Shown here piece by piece: positions 35,391-45,370 of a stretch of 64,000 nt of DNA. Position 1 is the first letter of the stretch. The number at the start of each line of letters is the position of its first letter. The notes beneath the pieces are model-generated. The model was not told the DNA's origin, did no database searches, and saw nothing but the letters and a program-made list of their open reading frames with translations. The position numbers and the translations under genes are program-made. This DNA is from Alistipes sp. (GTDB lineage Bacteria > Bacteroidota > Bacteroidia > Bacteroidales > Rikenellaceae): the NCBI GenBank assembly GCA_017631275.1, contig JAGBTQ010000003.1, forward strand, positions 280,158-344,157, in the 5' to 3' direction.

Positions 35391-35941
35391 AGCGAGTAAG
35401 AGTGGCTATTATCGAGCCCTCAAGGATTGTTGCTGAGGGCATTGAGGCGATACTTGGACGTAGCGCTGAGTACGACGTTGTGTGCAACGTGCGCACGGTG
35501 GCAGAGTATCATGCACGCCGTGGTGGCGATGTAGATGTTGTGCTTGTGGCTTTGCAGTATGCATGTGAGGAGCTAGGCTCGGTATTCAAGATTGGCATTC
35601 AGACCTCGCTCACAGAGGCAGACCTCATGCGTCAGGTGAGCTCCATCGTATCGCTATATTCCACTGAGGAAGAGATATTTAAGGCACTTGGCGAGAGTGT
35701 TGATGCACCCGTTGCCACAAACTTCTCCGATAGCCACGAGCTCTCGGAGCGTGAGCGCGACGTGTTGGTGTTGGTGGCAAAGGGCCATACCAATAAGGAG
35801 ATTGCCACCAAGCTCTTTATTTCGCCCCACACCGTGATATCGCATCGTAAAAATATTGTGCATAAGACTGGCATTCGCTCTGTTGCGGGTCTAACGGTCT
35901 ATGCCGTACTTAATAAACTCATTGACAGTGAACAACTCTAA
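35387..35941 (+). CDS. LuxR-family DNA-binding regulator with degenerate receiver domain
   Basis: A 184-residue regulator. The C-terminal helix-turn-helix is clear from about residue 118: LSERERDVLVLVAKGHTNKEIATKL... with the recognition helix in SPHTVISHRKNI. The N-terminal part begins like a receiver (RVAIIEPSRIVAEGIEAIL), but the acidic pair is reduced to one Glu and no aspartate sits at the usual phosphate-accepting strand (DVDVVLVAL), so it probably does not take phosphate. Coupled to the hemerythrin-like gene upstream (four-base overlap), which may provide its signal. The cutC start lies within its last codons. Confidence 0.8.
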   Translation: MKRVRVAIIEPSRIVAEGIEAILGRSAEYDVVCNVRTVAEYHARRGGDVDVVLVALQYACEELGSVFKIGIQTSLTEADLMRQVSSIVSLYSTEEEIFKALGESVDAPVATNFSDSHELSERERDVLVLVAKGHTNKEIATKLFISPHTVISHRKNIVHKTGIRSVAGLTVYAVLNKLIDSEQL

Positions 35942-36677
35942 ACTATTAAAGACAGAGCTCTGCGCCTACTCTGTTGAGGCTTGCCGTGTTGCAGCGCGCC
36001 TGGGCGTAAATCGTGTTGAATTGTGCGCCTCGCCTGCTGAGGGTGGTGTAACGCCATCGATGGCAACCATCGAGCAGGTGGCGGCAATCGAGGGCCTCGA
36101 CCTTAGTGTGATGATTCGCCCTCGCGGTGGCGACTTCCTCTACTCCGACGAGGAGTTTCAGACTATGGTTCGTGATATTCACTATGCTCGTGAGGCGGGT
36201 GCTACAGGCGTGGTATTTGGCATCTTGACTGCCGACGGTAGGGTAGATGTTGAGCGCACGCGAGCACTTGTCGAGGCGGCGCATGGCATGGAGACGACGT
36301 TTCATCGCGCGGTAGATATGACTGAGGACTACGCTGCTGCTGTTGAGGCGGTTATCGAGGCTGGTTGCGACCGTATTCTCACCTCGGGTGGCTACGACAA
36401 GGCTATCGATGGTATCGACAATGTGCGCCGTGCGGTGGAGATTTCGCGTGGTCGCATCGAGATCATGGCGGGCAGTGGCGTGGTGGCAGCTAATGCCGAG
36501 GCGCTCAAAAATGTGGGTGTCGATGCCTTGCACTTTAGCGCCAAGAAGATGGTTGTCGGTGGCATGCAGTATCGCAACCCTCGCATCTCGATGGGTGGCT
36601 CGTCAGCCGTCGATGAGTTCTCGTTGCGTGTAGTTGACGAGGCGGAGGTTACCGAGATTTTAAAACTAATACGATAA
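35928..36677 (+). CDS. cutC: CutC family protein (copper homeostasis)
   Basis: A TIM-barrel protein of 249 residues with the GTG at 35928, or 258 with the ATG at 35901. The GTG is preferred because it overlaps the LuxR gene by 14 rather than 41 bases and family proteins start only a few residues before the ELCAYS strand. Motifs: NRVELCASPAEGGVTPS, IRPRGGDFLYSDEE, TFHRAVDMT, RILTSGG and IMAGSGV. CutC was linked to copper tolerance in E. coli, though that role is disputed. Start confidence is lower than product confidence. Confidence 0.88.
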   Translation: MNNSKLLKTELCAYSVEACRVAARLGVNRVELCASPAEGGVTPSMATIEQVAAIEGLDLSVMIRPRGGDFLYSDEEFQTMVRDIHYAREAGATGVVFGILTADGRVDVERTRALVEAAHGMETTFHRAVDMTEDYAAAVEAVIEAGCDRILTSGGYDKAIDGIDNVRRAVEISRGRIEIMAGSGVVAANAEALKNVGVDALHFSAKKMVVGGMQYRNPRISMGGSSAVDEFSLRVVDEAEVTEILKLIR

Positions 36678-36681
36678 AGCT

Positions 36682-37875
36682 ATGAAGAAGACCTATCTAT
36701 TTTTTGCCATGCTTGCGGCAGTGTTTGCTGTGGGCTGTAGCTCAGAGCTCGATAAGGCTATCGACTCGTCGCCACGTGCAGGCGAGCTTCGAGCAATGCT
36801 CGACGAGCTTGATGGCGCAGAGCGTGAGGACATGGAGTTTTTGTTGATTAACATGCTCTCGTCGGACCGCGATAATATGTCGCTTGAGCTGCTCAAGGAG
36901 AATGTTGAGTATGCCAACATCGCTCGTGAGAAGTATGAGTGGGCAAAGGCGCTCCCTAAGGAGGTGTACCAGCGCGATGTGCTTCCGTTCCATGTCGTTG
37001 ACGAGGTGCGCGACGCATGGCGCAAGGAGCTCTACGAGATGTTTGCCCCAGCCGTGGACACTTGCAAGACCATGTACGACGCTGTGTGTGCCGTGAATGC
37101 CAACATTCCTCAGCTCACAGGCGTGCACTATAACACCAAGCGCGAGAAGACTAACCAGAGTCCACGTGAGTCTATGCGTCAGGGCATGGCATCGTGCACA
37201 GGCCTCGCTATCTTGCTTGTTGATGCCTACCGCGCTGTGGGTATTCCTGCACGCTTCGCGGGTACTGCCTCATGGCACGATAACCGTGGTAACCACAGCT
37301 GGACCGAGGTGTGGCTCGATGGCCAGTGGCGCGTTACGGAGTACTACTTCCCATCCCAGCTCGACCACCTATGGTTTATGGCAGATGCCTCAAAGGCGAA
37401 GGCTGAGGACCGCACCTACGCTATCTACGCTACACGCTTTGGTAAGGCCGACGATTGGTTCCCTATGGTGTGGGCAGATGGCGATGTTGAGGGTCGTCCT
37501 ATCGAGGAGCTACCACGCACTATTGGTGCCGAGAATGTCACTGAGCGCTATATCACCCTTGCCTACGAGCAGTACACACGCCATATCGAGGCGGGTACAC
37601 ACACCTTCATCAAGATTGCAGGATATAAGGAGCGTGGCAAGACCGAGCACTCGGAGGATCGTGTAGCCATGGGCGTAGATGTATTCCGTGGCACCGAGCA
37701 GATGGGTGGCGGACTCACGGCCAACGAGCTTCGTGACATGAATGACATGTTCTCAGTTCTAGTGCCTAAGAATACCGAGTATGAGCTTCGCTACTATAAT
37801 GCCAAGGGCGAGCTTCAGACGCAGAAGGTAGTTCTCGGCGAGGAGGAGGTTACCGTTCAGATCTTCCAAAACTAA
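36682..37875 (+). CDS. Transglutaminase-like lipoprotein
   Basis: A 397-residue protein with a lipoprotein signal peptide (cysteine in AVGCSS at residue 19). The transglutaminase core lies at about 165-235: the nucleophile in MASCTGLAILLVDAYRAVGIPAR, the histidine in NHSWTEVW and an acidic residue in RVTEYYFPSQLDHLWF where the family usually has aspartate. A Bacteroidota subgroup with similar blocks may use glutamate there. The C-terminal 120 residues form beta-rich regions. Function in the envelope is unknown. It starts four bases after the cutC stop. Repeat copy B begins seven bases after its stop. Confidence 0.82.
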   Translation: MKKTYLFFAMLAAVFAVGCSSELDKAIDSSPRAGELRAMLDELDGAEREDMEFLLINMLSSDRDNMSLELLKENVEYANIAREKYEWAKALPKEVYQRDVLPFHVVDEVRDAWRKELYEMFAPAVDTCKTMYDAVCAVNANIPQLTGVHYNTKREKTNQSPRESMRQGMASCTGLAILLVDAYRAVGIPARFAGTASWHDNRGNHSWTEVWLDGQWRVTEYYFPSQLDHLWFMADASKAKAEDRTYAIYATRFGKADDWFPMVWADGDVEGRPIEELPRTIGAENVTERYITLAYEQYTRHIEAGTHTFIKIAGYKERGKTEHSEDRVAMGVDVFRGTEQMGGGLTANELRDMNDMFSVLVPKNTEYELRYYNAKGELQTQKVVLGEEEVTVQIFQN

Positions 37876-38160
37876 ATTTCTTGTGATAAGGGGTCATCTT
37901 CGACCTATCCCAAAAAGCTGAGCACCCGAGGCTGTACGTTTGAGTACCATCCTCGGGTAGTCCCTTTGATGGGATAAATGGGATCGCTTCGCTCGATAGG
38001 ATAAATGGGATCGCTTCGCTTGATGGGGATAATAGGACTTTGATGCCATCGCCTTAAATTTTCTATCTTCCCTATCCTCCCTATCTATCCCATTTATCCC
38101 ATCTATCTCATTTATCCACCCTATAAACCTCGTGCAAAGCACACCTTCCACTTACCTATT
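37876..38160 (+). repeat. Mosaic intergenic repeat, copy B (downstream of transglutaminase gene)
   Basis: About 285 bases without a gene. TTGTGATAAGGGG starts at 37881, seven bases after the stop. A decayed copy of the CACCCGAGG hairpin is at 37920-37958. Two GATCGCTTCGCT units lie at 37982-38000 and 38009-38026. A 17-base inverted repeat pairs 37968-37984 exactly with 38087-38103, so most of the region can fold into one long hairpin. The block shares modules with copies A (26429) and C (55725). Minus-strand reading frames across it are repeat translations, not genes. Confidence 0.75.
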
Positions 38161-38164
38161 ACAA

Positions 38165-38194
38165 TAAAGGTGACTAAGAGATTAGTCACCTTTA
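38165..38194 (-). terminator. Terminator hairpin downstream of leuS
   Basis: A perfect 13-base-pair stem (38165-38177 with 38182-38194) and GAGA loop. The tail on the minus strand (ATTGTAAT) is only moderately U-rich. It could also stop the plus-strand transcript entering from copy B. Confidence 0.7.
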
Positions 38195-38204
38195 CTGCTT
38201 TATA

Positions 38205-40964
38205 TTACATCACGATGTTGATAATCTTGCCCTTGACAACGATAATCTTCTTAGGTGCCTTGCCCTCGAGCCACTTCTGAGCACCCTCGGTTGTTACGAT
38301 ATGCTCGGCGATGTCGTCCTGCGTCTTGTCGAGGCCGTACTCCTGCTTGAAGCGGAGCTTGCCGTTAATCATCACAGGATACTCGAATGAGTTCTCTACC
38401 AAGTACTCTGGGTTGAACACTGGGAACTCAGCGTCGCACACCGTTGTCGTCTTGCCCAATGCCTCGTGCCATAGCTCCTCGGCGATGTGTGGTGCAAATG
38501 GTGCGATAAGGGCTGTTAGAGGCTCCAATATCTCACGCTTCGAGCAGTCGCCAAGCTCGTTGAGGCAGATCATGAAGGCAGCAACAGAGGTGTTGAACGA
38601 GAAGTTCTCGATATCCTCCGAGATCTTCTTAATGGTCTTGTGCAAGCTCTTTAGCTCAGCTGGTGTAGCCTTCTGGTCGTTTACGAGCAATGCGCCGTCA
38701 CGTGAGAAGAACTTGCCCCACAACTTGCGCAAGAACTTATGTACGCCGTCGATACCGTTAGTATCCCAAGGCTTCGACTGCTCCAATGGACCGAGGAACA
38801 TCTCGTACATACGCAACGTATCGGCACCATACTGCTCGACGATGTAGTCGGGGTTCACGACGTTGAACATCGACTTCGACATCTTCTCGATAGCCCAGCC
38901 GCAGATATATTTACCGTCCTCCAACACAAACTCTGCATCGTGGAACTCAGGACGCCATGCCTTGAATGCCTCAAGGTCGAGGATGTCATTCTTAACGATG
39001 TTTACATCTACGTGAATCTCCTGGGTGTCGTACTCAGACTTTAGGCCCAACGACACAAACTTATTGGTGCCCACGATGCGATATACGAAGTTCGAGCGAC
39101 CCTGAATCATACCCTGGTTTACGAGCTTCTTGAATGGCTCGCTCTCGCATACGTAGCCAAGGTCGTAGAGGAACATATTCCAGAAACGTGAGTACATGAG
39201 GTGACCTGTAGCGTGCTCAATACCACCTACATAGAGGTCAACATTGCGCCAGTAGTCGTTAGCCTCCTTCGATACCAAGCCCTCATTGTTGTGTGGGTCC
39301 ATATAGCGGAGGTAGTATGCCGAAGAACCTGCGAAGCCAGGCATTGTAGAGAGCTCGAATGGGTGACCCTCCTCTGTGCACCAGTCGCTAACGCGTGCCA
39401 ATGGTGGCTCGCCCTCAGCAGTAGGACCAAAGTCCTTGATTGCTGGGAGTGTCAACGGAAGCTTGCTCTTATCCAAGGCGTATGCCACGTCGTCCTTATA
39501 ATATATAGGGAATGGCTCACCCCAGTATCGCTGGCGTGAGAAGATAGCGTCACGTAGGCGGTAGTTGATGAGCTTCTTGCCCAAGCCACGGCGCTCAACC
39601 TCCTCGAACATGAATACGATAGCCTCCTTCACGTCCATGCCGTTGATGATGTCTGAGTTGATTACCTTGCCCTCCTTAGCGTCGTACGACTCAACCTCGA
39701 GGTTGCCACCCTCAACAACAGGGATAATCTCAAGGCCGAAGTGACGTGCAAAGGCGTAGTCGCGTGAGTCGTGCGCAGGCACAGCCATGATAGCACCCGT
39801 ACCGTAGCCCGAGAGCACGTAGTCAGAGATGTAGATAGGAATCTCGCGACCAGTGAATGGATTGATAGCGTAAGAGCCTGTCTTAACACCACTTACACGC
39901 TTGGTGTCGGCAATACGCTCACGCTCCGAGCGACGCTTCGTCTCGGCGATGTATGCCTCCACAGCCTCGCGGTTCTCCTCGGTAGTAAGCTCTGCTACCC
40001 ACTCGTGCTCAGGGGCAATAACCATGAACGTTACGCCGTAGATAGTATCAGGACGTGTGGTGAAGATCTCCAACTTGCGATCCATGCCTGCCACGTCGAA
40101 GAATACCTGAGCACCTACCGAACGACCAATCCAGTTGCGCTGAATCTCCTTTAGCGACTCGCTCCACTCCAACTTCTCCAAGCCGTCGAGCATGCGCTGT
40201 GCATATGCCGTAACACGCAACAACCACTGCTTCATGCGTTTCTGCTCCACAGGGTGACCACCACGTACCGATAGACCCTCCTTAACCTCGTCGTTGGCAA
40301 GCACAGTGCCAAGGGCTGGACACCAGTTTACCATAGTGTCGGCACGGAATGCAAGGCGGTAGTTTTGAAGCACCTGCTCGCGCTCAGCCTCAGTCATGGC
40401 GCACCACTCGGCTGCGGTGAAGTCGAGCTTTGTGGTCTGGGCAGCATCCAATAACTCTGTACCCATCTCCTCGAAGTGCTTAACAAGCTCCGAGATAGGC
40501 TCTGCCTTCTGAGTTTTGTTGTTATACCAGTGCTCGAACATCTCGATAAATGCCCACTGTGTCCAGTGGTAGTACTCAGGCTCGCAGGTGCGTACCTCAC
40601 GCTCCCAGTCGAACGAGAAACCAATCTTGTCGAGCTGTGAGCGGTAGCGTGCGATGTTCTCCTCGGTGGTGATTGCTGGGTGCTGACCAGTCTGAATAGC
40701 ATACTGCTCAGCAGGAAGACCGAAGGCGTCGTAGCCCATAGGGTGGAGCACGTTGAAGCCTCGCTGTCGCTTATAGCGTGAGTAGATGTCCGATGCAATA
40801 TAACCAAGAGGGTGTCCTACGTGTAGGCCCGCACCCGATGGGTAGGGGAACATATCCAATACGTAGAACTTTGGGCGTGATGGGTCAACCTCAACACGGT
40901 ATGTGCCCTCCTCGCGCCAACGCTTCTGCCACTTTTGCTCAATGGCTTTGAAATTGTATTCCAT
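38205..40964 (-). CDS. leuS: Leucyl-tRNA synthetase
   Basis: A 919-residue class I synthetase that charges tRNA-Leu. HVGH (HIGH motif) is at 48-51 and KMSKS at 694-698. The editing (CP1) domain runs from about 225 to 420, with the threonine-rich TTRPDT block. It is in the Bacteroidota size range. It lies 32 bases downstream of the S4 gene and may be the tail of the cell-wall gene transcript, an unusual position. A perfect hairpin follows at 38165-38194. Confidence 0.97.
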   Translation of the reverse strand: MEYNFKAIEQKWQKRWREEGTYRVEVDPSRPKFYVLDMFPYPSGAGLHVGHPLGYIASDIYSRYKRQRGFNVLHPMGYDAFGLPAEQYAIQTGQHPAITTEENIARYRSQLDKIGFSFDWEREVRTCEPEYYHWTQWAFIEMFEHWYNNKTQKAEPISELVKHFEEMGTELLDAAQTTKLDFTAAEWCAMTEAEREQVLQNYRLAFRADTMVNWCPALGTVLANDEVKEGLSVRGGHPVEQKRMKQWLLRVTAYAQRMLDGLEKLEWSESLKEIQRNWIGRSVGAQVFFDVAGMDRKLEIFTTRPDTIYGVTFMVIAPEHEWVAELTTEENREAVEAYIAETKRRSERERIADTKRVSGVKTGSYAINPFTGREIPIYISDYVLSGYGTGAIMAVPAHDSRDYAFARHFGLEIIPVVEGGNLEVESYDAKEGKVINSDIINGMDVKEAIVFMFEEVERRGLGKKLINYRLRDAIFSRQRYWGEPFPIYYKDDVAYALDKSKLPLTLPAIKDFGPTAEGEPPLARVSDWCTEEGHPFELSTMPGFAGSSAYYLRYMDPHNNEGLVSKEANDYWRNVDLYVGGIEHATGHLMYSRFWNMFLYDLGYVCESEPFKKLVNQGMIQGRSNFVYRIVGTNKFVSLGLKSEYDTQEIHVDVNIVKNDILDLEAFKAWRPEFHDAEFVLEDGKYICGWAIEKMSKSMFNVVNPDYIVEQYGADTLRMYEMFLGPLEQSKPWDTNGIDGVHKFLRKLWGKFFSRDGALLVNDQKATPAELKSLHKTIKKISEDIENFSFNTSVAAFMICLNELGDCSKREILEPLTALIAPFAPHIAEELWHEALGKTTTVCDAEFPVFNPEYLVENSFEYPVMINGKLRFKQEYGLDKTQDDIAEHIVTTEGAQKWLEGKAPKKIIVVKGKIINIVM

Positions 40965-40996
40965 AGTACAAATGTTTATTATTGTTTTTACTCTAA

Positions 40997-41413
40997 TTAA
41001 TCTTCGTCATCATCAATGAATGCTCCCTCGTCGAAGTAGAAGCCGTCCATAAGTGCGTCGATATCTCGGCGCTCCTTCTTCGTTGGACGGCCTGTGCCAC
41101 GGTCACGAAAGACAAATATTGTCTCGTGGGGCACATTTAGCTTGTCGAGCTCCTCCTGCGGTGTGCAGTTGAGGCAGTATTGCGGAACATTCTTAGCTCC
41201 CTGCCTGCTCGACACTAAGTCGAGCACCTTGTAGCTATATGTCACACGCTCACGGCGTACGGTTATCATGTCGCCCACCTTAACCTCGCGCGAGGGCTTG
41301 GCGTAGGCGTTGTTCACCATCACGCGGTTTTGGCGTATGGCGTCGGCAGCGTCGCTACGTGTCTTAAATATGCGCACTGCCCATAGATATTTGTCAAGAC
41401 GTATATCGCTCAT
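40997..41413 (-). CDS. S4-domain RNA-binding protein (Hsp15/RluS-like)
   Basis: A 138-residue protein. The S4 domain covers about residues 1-65 ([24 protein letters not shown] then VKVGDMITV). The C-terminal tail is charged and ends in a run of acidic residues. Heat-shock protein 15 of E. coli, of the same type, binds stalled 50S subunits with a peptidyl-tRNA. Its start overlaps the ftsW stop by four bases, so it is tightly coupled to the cell-wall cluster. Confidence 0.85.
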   Translation of the reverse strand: MSDIRLDKYLWAVRIFKTRSDAADAIRQNRVMVNNAYAKPSREVKVGDMITVRRERVTYSYKVLDLVSSRQGAKNVPQYCLNCTPQEELDKLNVPHETIFVFRDRGTGRPTKKERRDIDALMDGFYFDEGAFIDDDED

Positions 41414-42681
41414 CGACCAATCTTGTTGTTATAGTTAGTACGGCTCACGCTGATAATCATGCCAAGGGCTATTGTCGAGAATAGTAGCGACGAGCCACCT
41501 CGCGAGATAAACGGAAGTGTCTGTCCTGTCTCGGGCATGAAGTTAACCTGCACAAGGATATGTAGCAGTGCCTGACCCGTTATTAGTAGTCCAAGTCCGA
41601 GGGTCATCAGCGTGGGGAATGGCGTTCTGCACTGCTGACCGATGTCCATGGCTCGGAAGAATAGCCATATATATAGCAGTATGAGCATCAAGCCCGCGAT
41701 TATGCCATACTCCGATATGAAGAAGGCGTAGGCGTAGTCGCTCTCGGGGTGTGTGACAAGCACACGCGAGGTGCTCTGACCAGCACCCTTACCCACGATG
41801 CCACCCTCGCGGATAGCTATCAGCGCACGCTGCGTATCCGATATGTCGTTGATGGTTTTAGCTGTGCTCTCATGCGTCCACTCATGCGTCCACTTTGTGA
41901 TACGGTTCTTCGCCGTGTCGATACGTCCTGCGTCGAGCATCACGAGTGTTAGTATGCCGAGCATACCTACCGAGAAGACCACCAAGAAGAACTTCATAAT
42001 CTCCTTGAGGTGCACACGACCGATGTAGAGCATAATGAGCGAGGTGATAAAGACGATGGCTGCCGACGAGGTGTGGGCAGGGAGGATTACAGCGCACGAC
42101 ACCACCACAGGGCCGATAAGGGGCACAGTGTTGTTCCAAAACACCTCCTTAAACTCCTTGCTCTTGAACTTGAGCGTTGTAGGCAAAATCTTGATGTTGT
42201 TGATGATAGCCTGGCGCGACTCCATGGCGCGTGCCAACATCAGAATTGTCGTAATCTTAAGACCCTCCGAGGGTTGGAACGTGAAGAAGCCAATCTTCAG
42301 CCAGCGCGATGAGTCGTTGATGTTGACACCTACAAAGTAGGTGGCAATGGTACACAGCACAAAGATAATGTAGAGTATTAGCGATAGGCGCATATATACC
42401 TTGTAGTCGATTTTATGAACTACGAAGATGAGCATTATCGCCATCATAACATACATTATCTGCTTCTGCAAGGCGTCGAATAGCGACATGTTGGAGCCTA
42501 CCTCGTAGGTCATCTTTGCCGTTGAAGAGTATACCACGAGGATAGATATGGTGATGAGCACCCAGAAGATTATCCATAGGGTGCGGTCGCCCTCAAAGAC
42601 TCGCGAGCTAGGCTTTGCCTCACTCGTCTGCTTGGGGCTCTTGTCACTATTTTTTGCCGATTTGTTCTTACGCCAGAACAT
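41410..42681 (-). CDS. ftsW: SEDS family glycosyltransferase FtsW
   Basis: A 423-residue inner-membrane protein with about ten helices that polymerises lipid II at the division site with a class B PBP. The SEDS motifs include SSRWLKIGFFTFQPSE with the catalytic-site region, and the late ISRGGSSLLFSTIALGMI. An N-terminal 30-residue soluble tail is rich in Lys and Ser. Its place after murD identifies it as FtsW rather than RodA. The usual next genes (murG, murC, ftsQ, ftsA, ftsZ) are absent here; an S4 gene overlaps its end. Confidence 0.93.
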   Translation of the reverse strand: MFWRKNKSAKNSDKSPKQTSEAKPSSRVFEGDRTLWIIFWVLITISILVVYSSTAKMTYEVGSNMSLFDALQKQIMYVMMAIMLIFVVHKIDYKVYMRLSLILYIIFVLCTIATYFVGVNINDSSRWLKIGFFTFQPSEGLKITTILMLARAMESRQAIINNIKILPTTLKFKSKEFKEVFWNNTVPLIGPVVVSCAVILPAHTSSAAIVFITSLIMLYIGRVHLKEIMKFFLVVFSVGMLGILTLVMLDAGRIDTAKNRITKWTHEWTHESTAKTINDISDTQRALIAIREGGIVGKGAGQSTSRVLVTHPESDYAYAFFISEYGIIAGLMLILLYIWLFFRAMDIGQQCRTPFPTLMTLGLGLLITGQALLHILVQVNFMPETGQTLPFISRGGSSLLFSTIALGMIISVSRTNYNNKIGR

Positions 42682-42702
42682 CTACTTTACTTCTATGCTT
42701 TG

Positions 42703-44070
42703 TTACTTATCCAATACATTCTCCTTGACCCACGCCTTGAACATGCGACCACGCTCCTCGTAGTTGCGGAAGAGGTCGAAGCTTGCACATGCTGGCGACA
42801 GAAGCACGGTGTTACCCTCCTGCGCTACCTCCTGGGCTGCGCGCATGGCATCCTCAAAGGTGTTGCAGTTGCGAATAATAGGCACAATGCCCTCAAACTC
42901 GCGTACAAGCTTAGTGTTGTCAACACCCATGCAGATGAGTGCTCTAACCTTGCGGCGTGCAAATTCTTTGATAGGAGTGTAGTCGTTACCCTTGTCTGTG
43001 CCTCCAGCAATCCACACTGTTGGACGCTGCATGCTCTCGAGAGCGTACCACACCGAGTCGACGTTTGTTGCCTTCGAGTCGTTAATCCACTCGATGTCAT
43101 TCTTTGTGCCGGCAGGCTCGAGGCGGTGCTCCACAGGCGAGAACTCGTATATCGAGCGCTTGATGACCTTAGGGTCAACACCCGCTGCAAGTGTTGCGAG
43201 GGCTGCTGCCATGGCGTTGTAGGTGTTGTGCATACCCTGAATCTGCATCTTGCGAGTATCTATCGTTACCGACTTCTTGCCTACGGTGGCTGTGAACGAG
43301 TGTCCCTCCAACACTGCATCGCCGTCGCCACTTGCTATGGCTGTGTTGATGGCAAACGGAAGCTGACGTGCACGTAGGTTGTCGTCCATCTCCGCAAGCA
43401 TCTGCTGTGTTACGGGGTCGTCGGCAGAGTAGATGAAGCAGTCGGCAGCGGTCTGGTTCTGCGTGATGCGCATCTTCGAGCGTGCGTAGTTCTCAAGTTT
43501 ATAGTCGTAGCGGTCGAGGTGGTCGGGTGTGATGTTCATCAACACGCCCACGTCGGCCTTAAACTTAAAGCAACCGTCGAGCTGGAACGAGCTGAGCTCC
43601 AACACATGCCAGAAGTAGCGGTCGGTAGCCACCGAGTAGGCGAAGCTCTCGCCGATGTTGCCACCAAGCGACACCTTGCGACCGGCATCCACCATAATCT
43701 TGTAGATTAGCGATGTTGTTGTTGTCTTGCCGTTCGAGCCGGTGATGCATATTGTCTTTGCCACGCCCTTGTAGCGTGCTGCAAACTCAATCTCCGAGAT
43801 TATAGGAATGTTCTTCTCGCGAATTTTGCGAACCATAGGCGCTGTGTCGGGAATACCTGGCGACTTAATCACCTCGTTAGCATCGAGTATTCGCTCCTCG
43901 GTGTGTTGTCCCTCCTCATACTCCACGTCCCATTCATCGAGGCGTGCCTTAAATCTGTCGGCAATCTTGCCCATGTCGGAGAGGAAGACGTCGAAGCCCT
44001 TTTTCTTTGCGAGGATGGCTGAGCCGTAGCCCGAAATGCCGCCACCCAAAACTACTATCTTGCGTTTCAT
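42703..44070 (-). CDS. murD: UDP-N-acetylmuramoyl-L-alanine--D-glutamate ligase
   Basis: A 455-residue cytosolic Mur ligase adding D-Glu to UDP-MurNAc-L-Ala. Three domains: an N-terminal Rossmann-like part (VVLGGGISGYGSAILAKKKG), the ATP-binding centre (GSNGKTTTTSLI at about 113-124, then DHLDRY) and the C-terminal domain (PVEHRLEPAG, WIAGGTDKG). Length and order match. It lies 16 bases after mraY and 21 before ftsW. Confidence 0.95.
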   Translation of the reverse strand: MKRKIVVLGGGISGYGSAILAKKKGFDVFLSDMGKIADRFKARLDEWDVEYEEGQHTEERILDANEVIKSPGIPDTAPMVRKIREKNIPIISEIEFAARYKGVAKTICITGSNGKTTTTSLIYKIMVDAGRKVSLGGNIGESFAYSVATDRYFWHVLELSSFQLDGCFKFKADVGVLMNITPDHLDRYDYKLENYARSKMRITQNQTAADCFIYSADDPVTQQMLAEMDDNLRARQLPFAINTAIASGDGDAVLEGHSFTATVGKKSVTIDTRKMQIQGMHNTYNAMAAALATLAAGVDPKVIKRSIYEFSPVEHRLEPAGTKNDIEWINDSKATNVDSVWYALESMQRPTVWIAGGTDKGNDYTPIKEFARRKVRALICMGVDNTKLVREFEGIVPIIRNCNTFEDAMRAAQEVAQEGNTVLLSPACASFDLFRNYEERGRMFKAWVKENVLDK

Positions 44071-44086
44071 GCTGATATGCTGTTTT

Positions 44087-45331
44087 TTACTGAATCTTAA
44101 GTGTTACGAGTGTTAGTGCCGAGAGCAGAAGTGAGATGATGAAGAAACGCATCATAATCTTTGTCTCGAACAAGCCCTTCTTCTGGTAGTGGTGGTGGAG
44201 TGGCGACATGAGAAATATGCGCCTACCCTCGCCATACTTCTTCTTGGTGTGTTTGAAGTAAGCCACCTGTATCATCACCGAGAGTGCCTCGACAAGGAAT
44301 ACACCGCAGAGCAGGGGCAGCAGAAGCTCCTTACGTATGCAGAGTGCAAATACGGCGATGATACCACCGATGGTGAGCGAGCCAGTGTCGCCCATGAAGA
44401 TCTGCGCTGGGAAGGAGTTATACCACAAGAAACCGATGAGCGCACCAGCAAAGGCGGCAGCAAACACCAACATCTCGCCACTATCGGGCAGATACATGAT
44501 GTTTAGGTAGTCGGAGTAGATGAGGTGTCCCGAGAGGTATGCCAACACACCCAGCACGAAGACTATTGGCACGGAGACACTCGTCAGCAGACCGTCGATA
44601 CCGTCTGTGAGGTTTGCACCGTTCGACACGGCAGTAATCACGAAGATGGCGATGAGGATATATAAAATCCATGCCGCAGTGTCGTTGCCACCCGTAAGGG
44701 TGTTGTAGTTAAGCTCCGTATCCTTCAAAAACGGAATAGAGGTCTTTGCCGACTTATCGGGGGTTGTCGATGCCACGAACTTCACGGTGTGGCGCTCCAT
44801 CTCGCCGGTGCTCTTATCTACAATGTCGAAGCTCTTAGTCTCGAACCTCTTCTCGTGGATTACAATATCCTGCGAGAGCCACATCGTAGTGCCCACGATG
44901 ATGCCAAGACCCACCTGACCCACAATTTTGAAGCGACCCTTAAGACCCTCCTTGTTGTGGCGGAAGACCTTGATATAGTCGTCAAGACCACCAATCAGGC
45001 CAAGCCAGATGGTCGAAATAATGAGTAGCTGAATATATACGTTCGATAGGTCGCCGAACAAGAGTACGGGAACCAACACGGCAAGAATGATGATGACTCC
45101 ACCCATGGTTGGTGTGCCCTTCTTCTGAAGCTGACCCTCAAGGCCAAGGTCACGGATATCCTCGCCAATCTGCTGACGGCGCAAGTAGCGAATGATGCGC
45201 TTACCGAACATGATGGCGATAAGCAGCGACAGGATTATTGCTGCTCCCGAGCGGAATGATAGGTATTCGCCGATACGCATTCCGGGCAGGTCGGTGTTTT
45301 CGTGTAGATAGTTAAGTAACCAGTAAATCAT
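44087..45331 (-). CDS. mraY: Phospho-N-acetylmuramoyl-pentapeptide-transferase
   Basis: A 414-residue inner-membrane enzyme with about ten helices that makes lipid I from UDP-MurNAc-pentapeptide and undecaprenyl phosphate. Motifs: TPTMGG, LTDGIDGL, MGDTGSL and the late PLHHHYQKKG. It carries an insert of about 60 charged residues between helices (around 170-240, with HEKRFETKSFDIVDKSTG), which is seen in Bacteroidota MraY. It follows murE by 39 bases. Confidence 0.95.
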   Translation of the reverse strand: MIYWLLNYLHENTDLPGMRIGEYLSFRSGAAIILSLLIAIMFGKRIIRYLRRQQIGEDIRDLGLEGQLQKKGTPTMGGVIIILAVLVPVLLFGDLSNVYIQLLIISTIWLGLIGGLDDYIKVFRHNKEGLKGRFKIVGQVGLGIIVGTTMWLSQDIVIHEKRFETKSFDIVDKSTGEMERHTVKFVASTTPDKSAKTSIPFLKDTELNYNTLTGGNDTAAWILYILIAIFVITAVSNGANLTDGIDGLLTSVSVPIVFVLGVLAYLSGHLIYSDYLNIMYLPDSGEMLVFAAAFAGALIGFLWYNSFPAQIFMGDTGSLTIGGIIAVFALCIRKELLLPLLCGVFLVEALSVMIQVAYFKHTKKKYGEGRRIFLMSPLHHHYQKKGLFETKIMMRFFIISLLLSALTLVTLKIQ

Positions 45332-45370
45332 CTCTATGGTCTATGTTTGGTGTTAATAATTCTGTGTGTG

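Noticed and set aside
37894-38151. 85-residue minus-strand reading frame with repeated RAKRSHLS
   Set aside because: It is the translation of the GCTTCGCTCGAT repeat units of copy B, has no start context and no homology; treated as repeat DNA.
42700-43377. 225-residue plus-strand reading frame opposite murD
   Set aside because: Antisense shadow of a conserved gene with all motifs on the minus strand; rich in Cys, His and Val as expected for such shadows.
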